DNA from: Bacillota bacterium
GTDB lineage: Bacteria; Bacillota; Sulfobacillia; Sulfobacillales; Sulfobacillaceae
Reading direction: 5' to 3'
DNA: 64,000 nucleotides
NCBI GenBank assembly: GCA_021799435.1
Contig: JAJZAN010000002.1
Span: 62,001 to 126,000, forward strand
The position numbers were made by a program, and so were the translations under genes. This document shows positions 1-8,339 of the stretch, piece by piece; the stretch's first letter is position 1, and the number at the start of each line of letters is the position of its first letter. The notes beneath the pieces are model-generated. The model worked only from the letters and a program-made list of their open reading frames with translations. It did no database searches and was not told where the DNA came from.

Positions 1-867
1 CAGCGACATCCACTTCCGTACTTGGATCTGAACGGCGGGAGACAGGCCGCAGAGCTTCTCCGATAATTCCAACGCCGCCAGCGCACCGAGCCCCACGGCC
101 TCGCCGTGACTCAACACCCCGTAACCTAGCAAATTCTCCAAGGCATGCCCGATGGTGTGGCCGAAATTTAAAAACATGCGACTGCCCGTTTCATATAAGT
201 CCTCGTTGACAATTTCGGTCTTGATGGCGGCCGTCTCGAAAATAACGTCCCTCCATGCCGGCAGCGAGCCTTCCGGGGGCAGCCGCAATCCATCCAACCG
301 TTCATACAAGGCCCCGCCGCGAATCAATCCGGATTTCAGCACCTCACCTAATCCCGCCAACCACTCGCGGCGGGGCAGTGTGCCCAAAAACTCGACGTCC
401 ACCACCACCACCCGAGGCAGGTGAAAGGCGCCCACCAAGTTTTTGCCCCAAGCCGTGTTGACGCCTGTTTTTCCGCCAATTGCCGCATCGACCTGTGCCA
501 ACAGCGACGTCGGCACCGCGCACCACGTCAACCCCCGTTGATAGGTGGCGGCCGCGAAGCCCACCATATCCGTGGCTACGCCGCCTCCCAGGGCTACAAC
601 AGTCGTGTCTCGAGTGACCCCTGACTGCCCCATCCACTCATACAGACGTTCGACGGTCGCCAGCGTCTTCTGGGACTCGTCAACGTCTACCGAAAAGACG
701 GCATCGGCGTCAATGCGGCGAGCCACCGCCTCACTCCAGGCACGGAGCCGGGCATCGGCGATGAGAATGCGGCGCTTACCGCAAGCGCGGACACGCTCGT
801 AGCCTCCCTCTCCAAACACCACCCATGACTGGTCTTGGCGGCTGCTTACTATGACTAGTGGATCCAC
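1..867 (-). CDS. aroB: 3-dehydroquinate synthase AroB (3' end cut by window edge)
   Basis: Second step of the shikimate pathway: NAD- and metal-dependent cyclisation of DAHP to 3-dehydroquinate in the cytoplasm. The minus frame is open to base 1, so the ORF track missed it; 289 codons are visible. I read the NAD-binding GGG..D motif near residue 93, GGKTGVN near 137, GEVLKSG near 180, and the metal-ligand motifs GHTIGHALE near 236 and HGEAVG near 254. The start is a GTG one base after the aroK stop, with AGGAGG inside the end of aroK as its ribosome site. It is the last visible gene of the aroE-aroC-aroK-aroB operon. The C-terminus lies outside the window. Confidence 0.95.
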   Translation of the reverse strand, partial: MDPLVIVSSRQDQSWVVFGEGGYERVRACGKRRILIADARLRAWSEAVARRIDADAVFSVDVDESQKTLATVERLYEWMGQSGVTRDTTVVALGGGVATDMVGFAAATYQRGLTWCAVPTSLLAQVDAAIGGKTGVNTAWGKNLVGAFHLPRVVVVDVEFLGTLPRREWLAGLGEVLKSGLIRGGALYERLDGLRLPPEGSLPAWRDVIFETAAIKTEIVNEDLYETGSRMFLNFGHTIGHALENLLGYGVLSHGEAVGLGALAALELSEKLCGLSPAVQIQVRKWMSL

Positions 868-868
868 G

Positions 869-1405
869 CTATCCCTCCTGTGTCAGCCACCAAGCCCGAA
901 TTTGCCACGCGGCAAAATCCGGCGCCGCCTCACTGACATCCACTGTAAGGTCTGCCAGTTCCGCGTAAATCGACCGACGCTCTTGACTACGCTCTCGAAA
1001 ACCGTCCCAACCGTCGGCAGCCAGTGGCCTGACTGGATCTTGGGCGCGGCTATACAAGACCTCGGCGGGTGCATCCAACCAAGCCACCCAGAAATTCTGT
1101 TGCAGCCGTTTTCGATTCTCGGGCCGCAACGGCGCTCCCCCGCCGGTCGCTAAGACCAGCCGGCGGCCCGTCATCGCGACTTCTCCCAGCACCTCAGCCT
1201 CACGGCGGCGAAATTCCTCTTCTCCGTACCTCTCAAAGGTTTCGGCAATAGCTTCCTGCCATCGCTCGACAATCATCTGATCGAGGTCCAGGAACGGACA
1301 ACCGGATCGGGATGCTATTATGGGTCCGACGGTCGACTTGCCGGCCCCCATCATCCCGATGAGAGCTAGCGGTCTAGAACTCACGGACCGTCTCGTGCCA
1401 AGCAC
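869..1405 (-). CDS. aroK: Shikimate kinase AroK
   Basis: Phosphorylates shikimate with ATP, the fifth step of the shikimate pathway. The Walker A loop GMMGAGKS lies near residues 17-24, the substrate-binding DLD near 39-41, a GGGAPL loop near 87, and a lid region with RPLA near 125. Length (178 aa) is normal. The listed ATG at 1405 overlaps aroC by 32 nt; an in-frame GTG at 1384 would give a shorter N-terminus starting just before the Walker region and is an equally possible start. It sits between aroC and aroB in one operon, so it is most likely translationally coupled to both. Confidence 0.95.
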   Translation of the reverse strand: MLGTRRSVSSRPLALIGMMGAGKSTVGPIIASRSGCPFLDLDQMIVERWQEAIAETFERYGEEEFRRREAEVLGEVAMTGRRLVLATGGGAPLRPENRKRLQQNFWVAWLDAPAEVLYSRAQDPVRPLAADGWDGFRERSQERRSIYAELADLTVDVSEAAPDFAAWQIRAWWLTQEG

Positions 1406-2531
1406 GCACCCGCCGAATCACCTCATCGAGGCTGTCTCCGCCGAACTTCTCCAGCATGGCATCCGCGAGCACATGCATGACCATCGCTTCACCGATGACA
1501 ACCGCCGGTGGCACGGCCGTAACATCGGACCGCTCAACGGCAGCCAAAAACGGCTCTTTACTCTCGATATCAAACGAGCCCAAGGGGGACATGAGCGTCG
1601 ACAACGGCTTCATACCAATCCGCACCGTCAACGGCATCCCGGTGGTAATACCACCCTCCAAACCGCCAGCTCGGTTGCTCCGCCGACTAAAGCCCTGCTT
1701 CTCCTCCCACCATATCGCATCGTGAACCGTTGAGCCGGGCTGATCCGCCTGAGCAAACCCGGTCCCCACCTCTACTGCCTTCATGGCTGGGATAGACAGG
1801 AGCGCTGCACCTAGTCGTGCCTCCAGCCGACGATGCCACTGTACATAGCTGCCCAAACCAACTGGCAATCCAAACGCGGCAACCTCAAATGTTCCCCCCA
1901 AGGTGTCCCCCGCTTCTTTGGCCGCATCGATGGCGCGCATCATCTCCTCCGCGGCGGACTCGTCCACGACCCGCACCGGAGAGTCTTCCGACCCGCGAAT
2001 TTCGTCCAGTGTCCAATGCCGGTTTGGCGCATGCACGTCTCCGATGCTAATCACATGCCCATAAACCTCAATGCCCAAGCTCCGCAAAAACGCCCGCGCG
2101 ACAGCCCCCAACGCCACCCGCATGGTCGTTTCGCGCGCGGACGCGCGCTCAAGCACATTCCGCAAATCCCGATGGCCGTATTTGATGCCTCCGACGAGGT
2201 CGGCATGGCCTGGCCGGGGCCGCGTAACCACTCGATCGGGAATACCTGGGTCCGGCGACATAGACTCGCGCCAGTTTTCATAGTCGCGATTGGTCACAGT
2301 CAACGCCACTGGGCTGCCCAGGGTTTGTCCATGACGGACCCCGCCCCAAATGGCCACTTGATCCCGCTCGATGGCCATCCGCCCGCCACGCCCGTAGCCC
2401 TTTTGCCGACGCGCCAAATCCTCATCAATCTGCTCACGGGTCAGAGGAATCCCCGCCGGCACTCCATCCACAATCCCCACCAGTCCAGGCCCATGCGACT
2501 CGCCCGCCGTTACAAAACGCCAATGCTCCAT
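1374..2531 (-). CDS. aroC: Chorismate synthase AroC
   Basis: Converts EPSP to chorismate with reduced FMN, the last shikimate step. Signature stretches are visible in order: GESHG near residue 10, RRQKGYGRGGRM near 41-52, the RPGHAD segment near 106, and the RASARETTMR segment near 128. The C-terminal region with GGLEGG and a conserved DDA-like acidic tail is complete. Length 385 aa fits the family. It lies downstream of the prepilin peptidase gene with an 18-nt gap and overlaps aroK. It shares the operon of five aro-linked genes and needs no separate promoter. Confidence 0.97.
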   Translation of the reverse strand: MEHWRFVTAGESHGPGLVGIVDGVPAGIPLTREQIDEDLARRQKGYGRGGRMAIERDQVAIWGGVRHGQTLGSPVALTVTNRDYENWRESMSPDPGIPDRVVTRPRPGHADLVGGIKYGHRDLRNVLERASARETTMRVALGAVARAFLRSLGIEVYGHVISIGDVHAPNRHWTLDEIRGSEDSPVRVVDESAAEEMMRAIDAAKEAGDTLGGTFEVAAFGLPVGLGSYVQWHRRLEARLGAALLSIPAMKAVEVGTGFAQADQPGSTVHDAIWWEEKQGFSRRSNRAGGLEGGITTGMPLTVRIGMKPLSTLMSPLGSFDIESKEPFLAAVERSDVTAVPPAVVIGEAMVMHVLADAMLEKFGGDSLDEVIRRVRAWHETVREF

Positions 2532-2549
2532 TCCTCACCCCTGCCTTCC

Positions 2550-3122
2550 CTAGTGCAATAAGTCAAGAAAACCTACGAGTCCACCCAGCGCCAAGAAGGG
2601 ACCCAGCGGCATTTTTTGAGTGCGCACGTTCTTTTTCCGCACGAGCAGCACCACCGCGTATAAACCGGCCGCCCAGATGCCCGCTACCATGCTGACCAAG
2701 CCAGCCGGATACCCCAGCGCGAAGGCCAGCACTCCTGCAAATTTGACATCACCCATCCCCATTCCTCCGTGGGTGACGACATGAACCATTAAATAAAAGG
2801 CGAAGATTACCACCGCCACCAATAAGGCCGGTATCCAATGACCCGTGGACCACCGCTCCAGCACGCCCCACACAAACAGGAGCGCTACCCAGCGATTGGG
2901 AATTATCTGGTGCACTTGGTCAACCACCGCGACGGACGAGAGGATAGCCAATAGAGGAGCCGCCCACATCACCTTGACCGGATCCAGCACCCCCAACGCC
3001 ACAGATCCCGCCAACGTAACCAACGCGGCCGTCCGACGATGCACTGAGGATACCTCTGCGCCCCACCATGGCGCGGACAGATACACAACCAGGGCTGTCG
3101 CTACTGCGACGACAATCGTCAT
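2550..3122 (-). CDS. A24-type prepilin peptidase-like membrane protease
   Basis: Predicted aspartyl membrane protease that cuts the leader of type IV pilin-like proteins. About 190 aa, nearly all hydrophobic, with some six to seven membrane segments. The two catalytic aspartates appear as VVDQVHQIIPN near residue 68 and the GxGD motif GMGMGDVKF near 128. It lacks the N-terminal cysteine-rich methyltransferase domain of full PilD, like short Gram-positive or archaeal versions. The ORF track starts at a GTG (3146), but an ATG at 3122 overlaps the aroE stop as ATGA, the coupling used elsewhere here. Its place between aroE and aroC is odd, since no pilus genes are in the window. Confidence 0.85.
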   Translation of the reverse strand: MTIVVAVATALVVYLSAPWWGAEVSSVHRRTAALVTLAGSVALGVLDPVKVMWAAPLLAILSSVAVVDQVHQIIPNRWVALLFVWGVLERWSTGHWIPALLVAVVIFAFYLMVHVVTHGGMGMGDVKFAGVLAFALGYPAGLVSMVAGIWAAGLYAVVLLVRKKNVRTQKMPLGPFLALGGLVGFLDLLH

Positions 3123-3901
3123 TGCCATGGTTTTGTCGCGCTCCACATGTCATCGGCTGGGGCCAATTCCCCAAACCACAGGCGCCAAGCGTAGCGAGCT
3201 TGTTCCACGAGCAGCGTCAAACCATCGACTCTGGAGATCGGATACTGTTCAGCAGCCATGAGAAAGGGGGTCCGACGCGGGCTGTAGACCCAGTCCACGG
3301 CCGTGCCATGCGCGACAGGCATAGGCCACTGCGCAATCTGCGCCTCACCCGCTTGCCCCACCGGCGTGGCATTGACCACCACGTCCCATGGCGCCGGATC
3401 CAGTCGATCGTCCCATGGCAACCATCCGACTCCCGGCATCGCCGGGCGGCGCCGAGATGCTACTGTAACACGGTAACCAAGCATCTCCAACACAGCCGCG
3501 CTAGCCCTAGCTGCGCCTCCAGCCCCCAACACCAGCGCCTGAGCTCCCGACCGCGCGCGCGGCAGTTGCCCCTCAAGGGCTTGACAGTCCGTGTTATCCC
3601 CCTGCCAGCCCGCATCTGTCCACACAATGGTGTTGGCCGCCCCGGCACGTTCAACCCAGGCTGAACGGCCCGTCAAGACGGGCAGGATGGCCTCTTTCAA
3701 CGGACGGGTAAGATTGGCACCCCGGCCCCCGACAGCTACAAAGGCCCCCAACTTTGCGTCAAGCTCATCAGGGGGGCAATCTATGGGAATGTACCAATGA
3801 GTCCATCCACGAGCGCGAAAGGCCGCGTTATGCATATGTGGGGATAGTGAATGGCCTATAGGATGGCCAAAGACGCCGTATAAGTGCGGAGAACTGTCCA
3901 T
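3119..3901 (-). CDS. aroE: Shikimate dehydrogenase AroE
   Basis: NADPH-dependent reduction of 3-dehydroshikimate to shikimate. The N-terminal substrate domain has GHPIGHSLSP near residues 12-21 and the catalytic lysine in the N-L-T-x-P-x-K motif near 63-69 (usually N-V-T). The NADP domain has the glycine-rich LGAGGAARA near 124-132 and the NATPVG motif near 177. The end carries the expected helix with DGLTLLVEQARYA. Length 260 aa is normal. It follows yqeG by 8 nt and its TGA overlaps the next start. Confidence 0.96.
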   Translation of the reverse strand: MDSSPHLYGVFGHPIGHSLSPHMHNAAFRARGWTHWYIPIDCPPDELDAKLGAFVAVGGRGANLTRPLKEAILPVLTGRSAWVERAGAANTIVWTDAGWQGDNTDCQALEGQLPRARSGAQALVLGAGGAARASAAVLEMLGYRVTVASRRRPAMPGVGWLPWDDRLDPAPWDVVVNATPVGQAGEAQIAQWPMPVAHGTAVDWVYSPRRTPFLMAAEQYPISRVDGLTLLVEQARYAWRLWFGELAPADDMWSATKPWQ

Positions 3902-3909
3902 TTGCGGGT

Positions 3910-4422
3910 CTACGCTTGGTCACCGGCGGACAGGGGTTCCTGCCCCCCAACCACCACCCGTTCCACGCGGCGAACCAGCTGAGTCCCCCAAAACTCGCGT
4001 TCCGCCAACGGTTTTACAAGGATGGTATAAAGCTGCAGGCGGTTTCCGCCCAGGATATCGGTAAAGATTTGGTCGCCGACCACGGCTGTGTCCCGGTGGT
4101 GTGTACCCATTTTCCGCATAGCGTGCTGGAAGGCGCGACGGCGAGGTTTGGCAGCTTTGGCGATGGCCATTACCCCAATACTGCGGCTGAAGCGCTCGAC
4201 CCGGTCGCTCATGTTATTAGAAACAATGCAAGTCTGGAGACTATGGGTTCTGACCTGCTCAAGCCACGTCAACAGCTCAGAAGAGGCGTCCGGTTGATTC
4301 CATCCCACCAATGTATTATCGAGATCTAAAATTAGACCTTTCATGCCTCGATCCACTAACCGCTTCAAATCGATATCATAAATGGTTTGAACAAAGAGCC
4401 GCGGTTGCAAAATCTGGATCAA
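3910..4422 (-). CDS. yqeG: YqeG family HAD-superfamily phosphatase
   Basis: Haloacid dehalogenase fold phosphatase of the YqeG group (IIIA type); the substrate is not settled in the family. HAD motif I DLDNTLVGW is near residues 33-41, motif II V-S-N-N near 67, the motif III lysine in AKPRRRAF near 91, and motif IV GDQIFTDILGGN near 116. Start is a TTG with AAAGGGAG about 9 nt upstream. In Bacillus yqeG also precedes aroD/aroE-type genes, so the first position in the aro operon fits. It is transcribed away from sufC, from the extended -10 promoter listed separately. Confidence 0.92.
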   Translation of the reverse strand: MIQILQPRLFVQTIYDIDLKRLVDRGMKGLILDLDNTLVGWNQPDASSELLTWLEQVRTHSLQTCIVSNNMSDRVERFSRSIGVMAIAKAAKPRRRAFQHAMRKMGTHHRDTAVVGDQIFTDILGGNRLQLYTILVKPLAEREFWGTQLVRRVERVVVGGQEPLSAGDQA

Positions 4423-4454
4423 GGCGCTCGCTCCCTTTCCGCCAATTTGTGGTC

Positions 4455-4463
4455 AGTATACCA
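4455..4463 (-). promoter_or_regulatory. Extended -10 promoter for the yqeG-aro operon
   Basis: On the minus strand the sequence TGGTATACT is an extended -10 element (TGnTATAAT type) lying about 30 nt upstream of the TTG start of yqeG. No good -35 box is visible at 16-18 nt, which is typical for extended -10 promoters. Confidence 0.5.
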
Positions 4464-4532
4464 GGAAACCCAGGTGGCTTCCGAAATTGTCGAGGGAAAA
4501 TCCGCCGCTCAGGGCATCCTACGCGTGGTCGG

Positions 4533-4560
4533 TTGACTTTTCAACGCACACCGCTACACT
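4533..4560 (+). promoter_or_regulatory. Sigma-A promoter of the suf operon
   Basis: TTGACT (4533-4538), a 16-nt spacer and TACACT (4555-4560) form a near-consensus vegetative promoter 59 nt upstream of the sufC start codon. Confidence 0.8.
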
Positions 4561-4573
4561 AAACATAGCAATA

Positions 4574-4590
4574 CTGAGTAAAGTACTCAG
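4574..4590. promoter_or_regulatory. Perfect dyad in the suf leader, candidate operator
   Basis: CTGAGTA-AAG-TACTCAG is a perfect 7-bp inverted repeat starting 14 nt after the -10 box, so a bound dimer would cover the start of the transcript. It is a candidate site for the Rrf2-type regulator at 24148-24624 or another Fe-S sensor. It is too short and too far from a T-run to be a terminator. Confidence 0.5.
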
Positions 4591-4618
4591 AAATGGTTCG
4601 GTCCTGAGGAGGCTCGAC

Positions 4619-5392
4619 ATGTCTACACCAGTCTTGGAAATTTCCGACCTGCATATGCGGATCGAAGAGAAACAAATTCTCAAGGGGCTTACGCTCACCA
4701 TCAAGGGCGGCGAGATCCATGCCGTAATGGGTCCCAACGGCACAGGCAAGACTTCGCTGGCCCAATGCTTGATGGGTCATCCCCGATACCAAATCACGGG
4801 CGGAAGTGTCCGACTTGACGGCGAGGACATGCTCACCATGAAGCCCGACGAGAGAGCACGGCATGGGCTGTTCTTGGCCATGCAGTACCCCAGTGAAATT
4901 TCGGGCGTCACGACCGCCAATTTTCTGCGGGCCGCCATCAACGCCCGCCGTGAAGATGGGACCAGCATCTCTTTGAAAGCATTTCGGGATCAACTGGACG
5001 AGGTCATGGGCTTTTTGGACATGGACCCCAAGTTTGCGAACCGTTACTTGAACGAAGGATTTTCCGGCGGAGAGAAGAAGCGCAACGAGATTCTTCAGAT
5101 GCTGATGCTAAAGCCGCGCATTGCCATCTTAGACGAGATCGATTCCGGCCTCGACATTGACGCCATCAAAGTGGTCTCCAAGGGAGTCAACTCCTTGAAA
5201 GGACCAGACTTTGGCTCTCTCATCATCACTCACTACCAACGGATTTTGGACTACGTCCATCCCGACTTCGTGCACATCATGGTAGACGGGACAATCGTCA
5301 AGTCGGGCGGGCCAGAACTCGCCTTGGAATTGGACAAAAAAGGGTACGAATGGGTCCGAACGGAACTGGCTCAGTCGACACATCAAGCGTAG
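4619..5392 (+). CDS. sufC: Fe-S assembly ATPase SufC
   Basis: ATPase of the SufBCD scaffold that builds Fe-S clusters in the cytoplasm. Walker A GPNGTGKTS near residues 38-46, the SufC-type signature FSGGEKKR near 149-156, Walker B AILDEIDSGLD near 168, and the H-loop ITHYQR near 206. 257 aa, standard for SufC. I chose the ATG at 4619, preceded by GAGGAGG, rather than the ORF-track start at 4487, which would run through the promoter. First gene of sufCDSUB-Rieske, 9 nt before sufD. Confidence 0.97.
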   Translation: MSTPVLEISDLHMRIEEKQILKGLTLTIKGGEIHAVMGPNGTGKTSLAQCLMGHPRYQITGGSVRLDGEDMLTMKPDERARHGLFLAMQYPSEISGVTTANFLRAAINARREDGTSISLKAFRDQLDEVMGFLDMDPKFANRYLNEGFSGGEKKRNEILQMLMLKPRIAILDEIDSGLDIDAIKVVSKGVNSLKGPDFGSLIITHYQRILDYVHPDFVHIMVDGTIVKSGGPELALELDKKGYEWVRTELAQSTHQA

Positions 5393-5401
5393 GAGGATCC
5401 C

Positions 5402-6679
5402 ATGTCTGAGATGATTTTAGACCAAGCCTCCGAAGCGGACTTGAAGTCCCTGGTCGAGGAGCGCTTCGGGCACGAACCTCAATGGAGTCTCGCGCGGCGC
5501 CAGAGCGCTGCTGAAGCTGTATTGAATCTTGATTGGCCCCGGCTTGAGCGCACTCCGCTCAAAAAGCGCAAGCTGGATCAACTGCACCTATTTAAAGCCC
5601 CACCCACCCCTTCCCGTACCGCCGCAGCGGCACCCGAAGGCTGGGCCGAAATTTGGCTCGACAACAATCAGGTGGTGGCGGTCTCAATGCCCGAGGCGCT
5701 GTCCCTCCAAGGCGTGCGCCTCGAGTCTCTGACCGCAGCACTAGATGACCCGGACGTGGAAAAACACCTGGGGCGCTTATTGGGCCAAGATGCAGACAAA
5801 ATCGCCGCCCTCAGCGGCGCGTTGTGGCAGGGCGGCGTTTTTTTGCGGGTTCCGGCGCGGATTCGCGAGGTGGTTCGGGTATCCATTCGCAGCCACGCCA
5901 CGGCCGAGGCGGGCGCCCTGTTTGCCAAAAACCTCATCATCTGCGGCGCGGAAAGTCATGTCACGGTGACTCAGCGCCTCGCCACCGATGAGGGCGTCTC
6001 AAAGACCCTGTTATCGGAAAACACCGAGATTATTGTGGAAGACGGCGGCCGCGTGGACTTTGGCGCCATCCAACAGTGCGCACCCACAGTCGAAGGATTT
6101 ATCCATCGTGCTGGGGCTCTCGGACACGACGCCGTCCTCAACTGGAGCATCGGCGAATTCGGCGCTGGGCTGGTCGTGTCAGACCACGTATCCCACTTGG
6201 ACCAGCCCGGTGCGCAGACCTCCAGCACCACGGTGTTCTTTGGTGCGGGAACTCAGCATCAAGACTACTCCGCCAAAAGCTACCACCACGCTCCCCACAC
6301 GACCAGCAACATGGTGGCGCGGGGCGTCATGAAGAACAAGGCGCGAAGCGTGTTCACCGGACTGACCCAAATTGAGGCAGGTGCCAAAGGATCGGACGGG
6401 CGGCAAAAAGAACAAACCCTGATGCTCTCAGATGACGCCCGCGCTGACGCCATTCCCTCCCTGATTATCGACGAGCGCGATGTGTACGCCGCCCACGCGG
6501 CCAGCGCAGGACCGGTCGATCGCGCGGCCGTGTTCTACCTCACCAGCCGCGGCTTGTCTGAACCGGAGGCCGAACGCATAATTGTGCACGGATTTTTGGC
6601 CCCAGTCATTGACGCCATCGCCCTCCCCGAGCTTCGGGATGAGGTGTGGGACGCTGTAGAGAGGAAGATTCGTGCATGA
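5402..6679 (+). CDS. sufD: Fe-S scaffold protein SufD
   Basis: Partner of SufB in the SufBC2D scaffold. 425 aa with the SufBD beta-helix core from about residue 130 on; conserved stretches are SDHVSHLD near 260, the HHAPHTTSNM segment near 298 and the [19 protein letters not shown] segment near 380-398, which is shared with SufB. Ribosome site AGGAGG 5 nt before the ATG. The stop overlaps the sufS start (ATGA), so the two are coupled. Confidence 0.95.
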   Translation: MSEMILDQASEADLKSLVEERFGHEPQWSLARRQSAAEAVLNLDWPRLERTPLKKRKLDQLHLFKAPPTPSRTAAAAPEGWAEIWLDNNQVVAVSMPEALSLQGVRLESLTAALDDPDVEKHLGRLLGQDADKIAALSGALWQGGVFLRVPARIREVVRVSIRSHATAEAGALFAKNLIICGAESHVTVTQRLATDEGVSKTLLSENTEIIVEDGGRVDFGAIQQCAPTVEGFIHRAGALGHDAVLNWSIGEFGAGLVVSDHVSHLDQPGAQTSSTTVFFGAGTQHQDYSAKSYHHAPHTTSNMVARGVMKNKARSVFTGLTQIEAGAKGSDGRQKEQTLMLSDDARADAIPSLIIDERDVYAAHAASAGPVDRAAVFYLTSRGLSEPEAERIIVHGFLAPVIDAIALPELRDEVWDAVERKIRA

Positions 6680-7899
6680 TTAATCCCTTGGTGGACGCAG
6701 CGCATGATTTTCCCATTCTAAACCGTTCGATGCATGGTCATCGCCTGGTTTGGCTCGACTCAGCGGCCACCTCTCAAAAGCCGGAACCGGTCGTCGAGGC
6801 CATGGACCGTTTCTATCACGAGTCCAACGCCAACGTGTTGCGCTCGGTCCACACGCTGGCGGACGAGGCCACCACGGCATTCCATGGGGCCCGCTTCAAG
6901 GCCGCGCGGTTCATTCAGGCCGATAGGCCCGAAGAAGTGATATTCACCCGTGGGACTACCGAGAGCCTCAACATGGTCGCACGGGGCTACGGCGACCTGG
7001 TCGTGAAGACTGATGACGAGATTGTGTTATCGCCCATGGAGCACCACTCCAACCTGATCCCTTGGCAGCAGTTGGCCAAGCGCACGGGCGCCAAGCTGCG
7101 CTATGTGGAACTGAGCCCCGACGGCGTCATCCGCCCCGAGGCCCTCGCAGCGGTCATAGGACCGCGCACCCGCATTGTCGCGCTTTCCAGGATCTCCAAC
7201 GTGCTGGGCACCATCAACCCCATCGCCGAAGCCGCCGAGATGGTGCATAAACACGGCGGCATCATGGTTGTCGACGGGGCCCAGTCGGTACCGCATGAAA
7301 GCACCGACGTCCATCAACTGGGCGCGGATTTTCTGGCATTCTCGGGCCACAAGATGTGCGGCCCCACCGGGATCGGCGTGCTGTACGGGCGGATGGACCT
7401 GTTGGAGACCATGGAACCGGTCATGTACGGAGGCGAAATGATTAGCTACGTTGATCAGGAGACAGCCACATGGGCGGAGGTTCCCCAAAAGTTCGAAGGG
7501 GGCACACCCAATATCGCCGGTGCGATTGGTCTCGGTGCCGCCATCGATTACCTGGCGGGCGTCGGCATGGACGCCATTCACGAGCATAGCCGGGCCCTTG
7601 GCGAACTCGCCTTTGACACGTTGAAGAGTCTGGAGGGCGTATCCGTCTATGGTCCCGCCCGCCCCCATGCGGCTGCCGTCGCGTTTAACATCGATGGGGT
7701 ACACCCCCACGACGTTGCACAGGTGTTCGATTCGTTGGGCGTTGCGATTCGGGCCGGACATCACTGCGCGCAGCCGCTGATGCATTGGCTGGGAGTTGGA
7801 TCCACTGCCCGAGCCAGCTTCTATCTCTACAACAGCCAGGACGACGTGGCCGTATTGAAGCAAGCCATTCTGGAGACAAAGAGGTTTTTTCAACGATGA
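6676..7899 (+). CDS. sufS: Cysteine desulfurase SufS
   Basis: PLP enzyme that takes sulfur from L-cysteine and hands it to SufU. 407 aa from the ATG at 6676, whose A precedes the sufD stop (ATGA); the ORF-track GTG start lies inside sufD. The PLP lysine is in SGHKMCGPTG near residue 226 and the persulfide cysteine in RAGHHCAQP near 362, typical of group II desulfurases. EHHSNLIPWQ near 125 is also conserved. Overlaps sufU by 4 nt (ATGA). As no iscS lies beside mnmA in this window, SufS may also be the sulfur donor for tRNA thiolation; that is inference. Confidence 0.96.
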   Translation: MINPLVDAAHDFPILNRSMHGHRLVWLDSAATSQKPEPVVEAMDRFYHESNANVLRSVHTLADEATTAFHGARFKAARFIQADRPEEVIFTRGTTESLNMVARGYGDLVVKTDDEIVLSPMEHHSNLIPWQQLAKRTGAKLRYVELSPDGVIRPEALAAVIGPRTRIVALSRISNVLGTINPIAEAAEMVHKHGGIMVVDGAQSVPHESTDVHQLGADFLAFSGHKMCGPTGIGVLYGRMDLLETMEPVMYGGEMISYVDQETATWAEVPQKFEGGTPNIAGAIGLGAAIDYLAGVGMDAIHEHSRALGELAFDTLKSLEGVSVYGPARPHAAAVAFNIDGVHPHDVAQVFDSLGVAIRAGHHCAQPLMHWLGVGSTARASFYLYNSQDDVAVLKQAILETKRFFQR

Positions 7900-8327
7900 A
7901 TCTAGATGAGCTCTATCGCGAAACAATATTGGATCACAACCAGACACCCCGTAACCGCCGTGAACTCGAAAATCCGACCAAAACAGTCGGATTGCTGAAT
8001 CCCACGTGTGGCGATCAGATTAAACTGGATCTACAATTAGATCATGGCAAAGTGACGGATGTGGGTTTCACCGGCGACGGCTGCTCCATCAGCATGGCAT
8101 CAGCATCCATGATGACGGAAGCCATTAAGGGCAAGTCGATAGAGGAAGCGCTGGATTTGGCCCGTCACTTCAAAGCTTTTCTCACCGGAACGCCAAGTCC
8201 CGTTGAGCTGGGCGATTTGGAAGCACTGCAAGGTGTTTCCCAATTTCCGAGCCGAGTCAAATGTGCCACGCTGGCACACAATGCTTTAGAGAAAGCATTG
8301 ATGGAATCCGAGCCGACCGACAGATAA
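7896..8327 (+). CDS. sufU: Zinc-dependent sulfurtransferase SufU
   Basis: Accepts persulfide sulfur from SufS in Gram-positive Suf systems. 143 aa from the ATG overlapping the sufS stop. The zinc ligands of SufU are present: PTCGDQ (Cys and Asp near 40-42), GDGCSIS near 66 and VKCATL near 126. The insert between the second and third cysteine that separates SufU from IscU is visible. Lies between sufS and sufB, as in Bacillus. Confidence 0.94.
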   Translation: MNLDELYRETILDHNQTPRNRRELENPTKTVGLLNPTCGDQIKLDLQLDHGKVTDVGFTGDGCSISMASASMMTEAIKGKSIEEALDLARHFKAFLTGTPSPVELGDLEALQGVSQFPSRVKCATLAHNALEKALMESEPTDR

Positions 8328-8339
8328 GGAGGGAGCACT

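Noticed and set aside
7027-7947. 306-aa minus-strand ORF opposite sufS
   Set aside because: Shadow of sufS, which has all desulfurase motifs.
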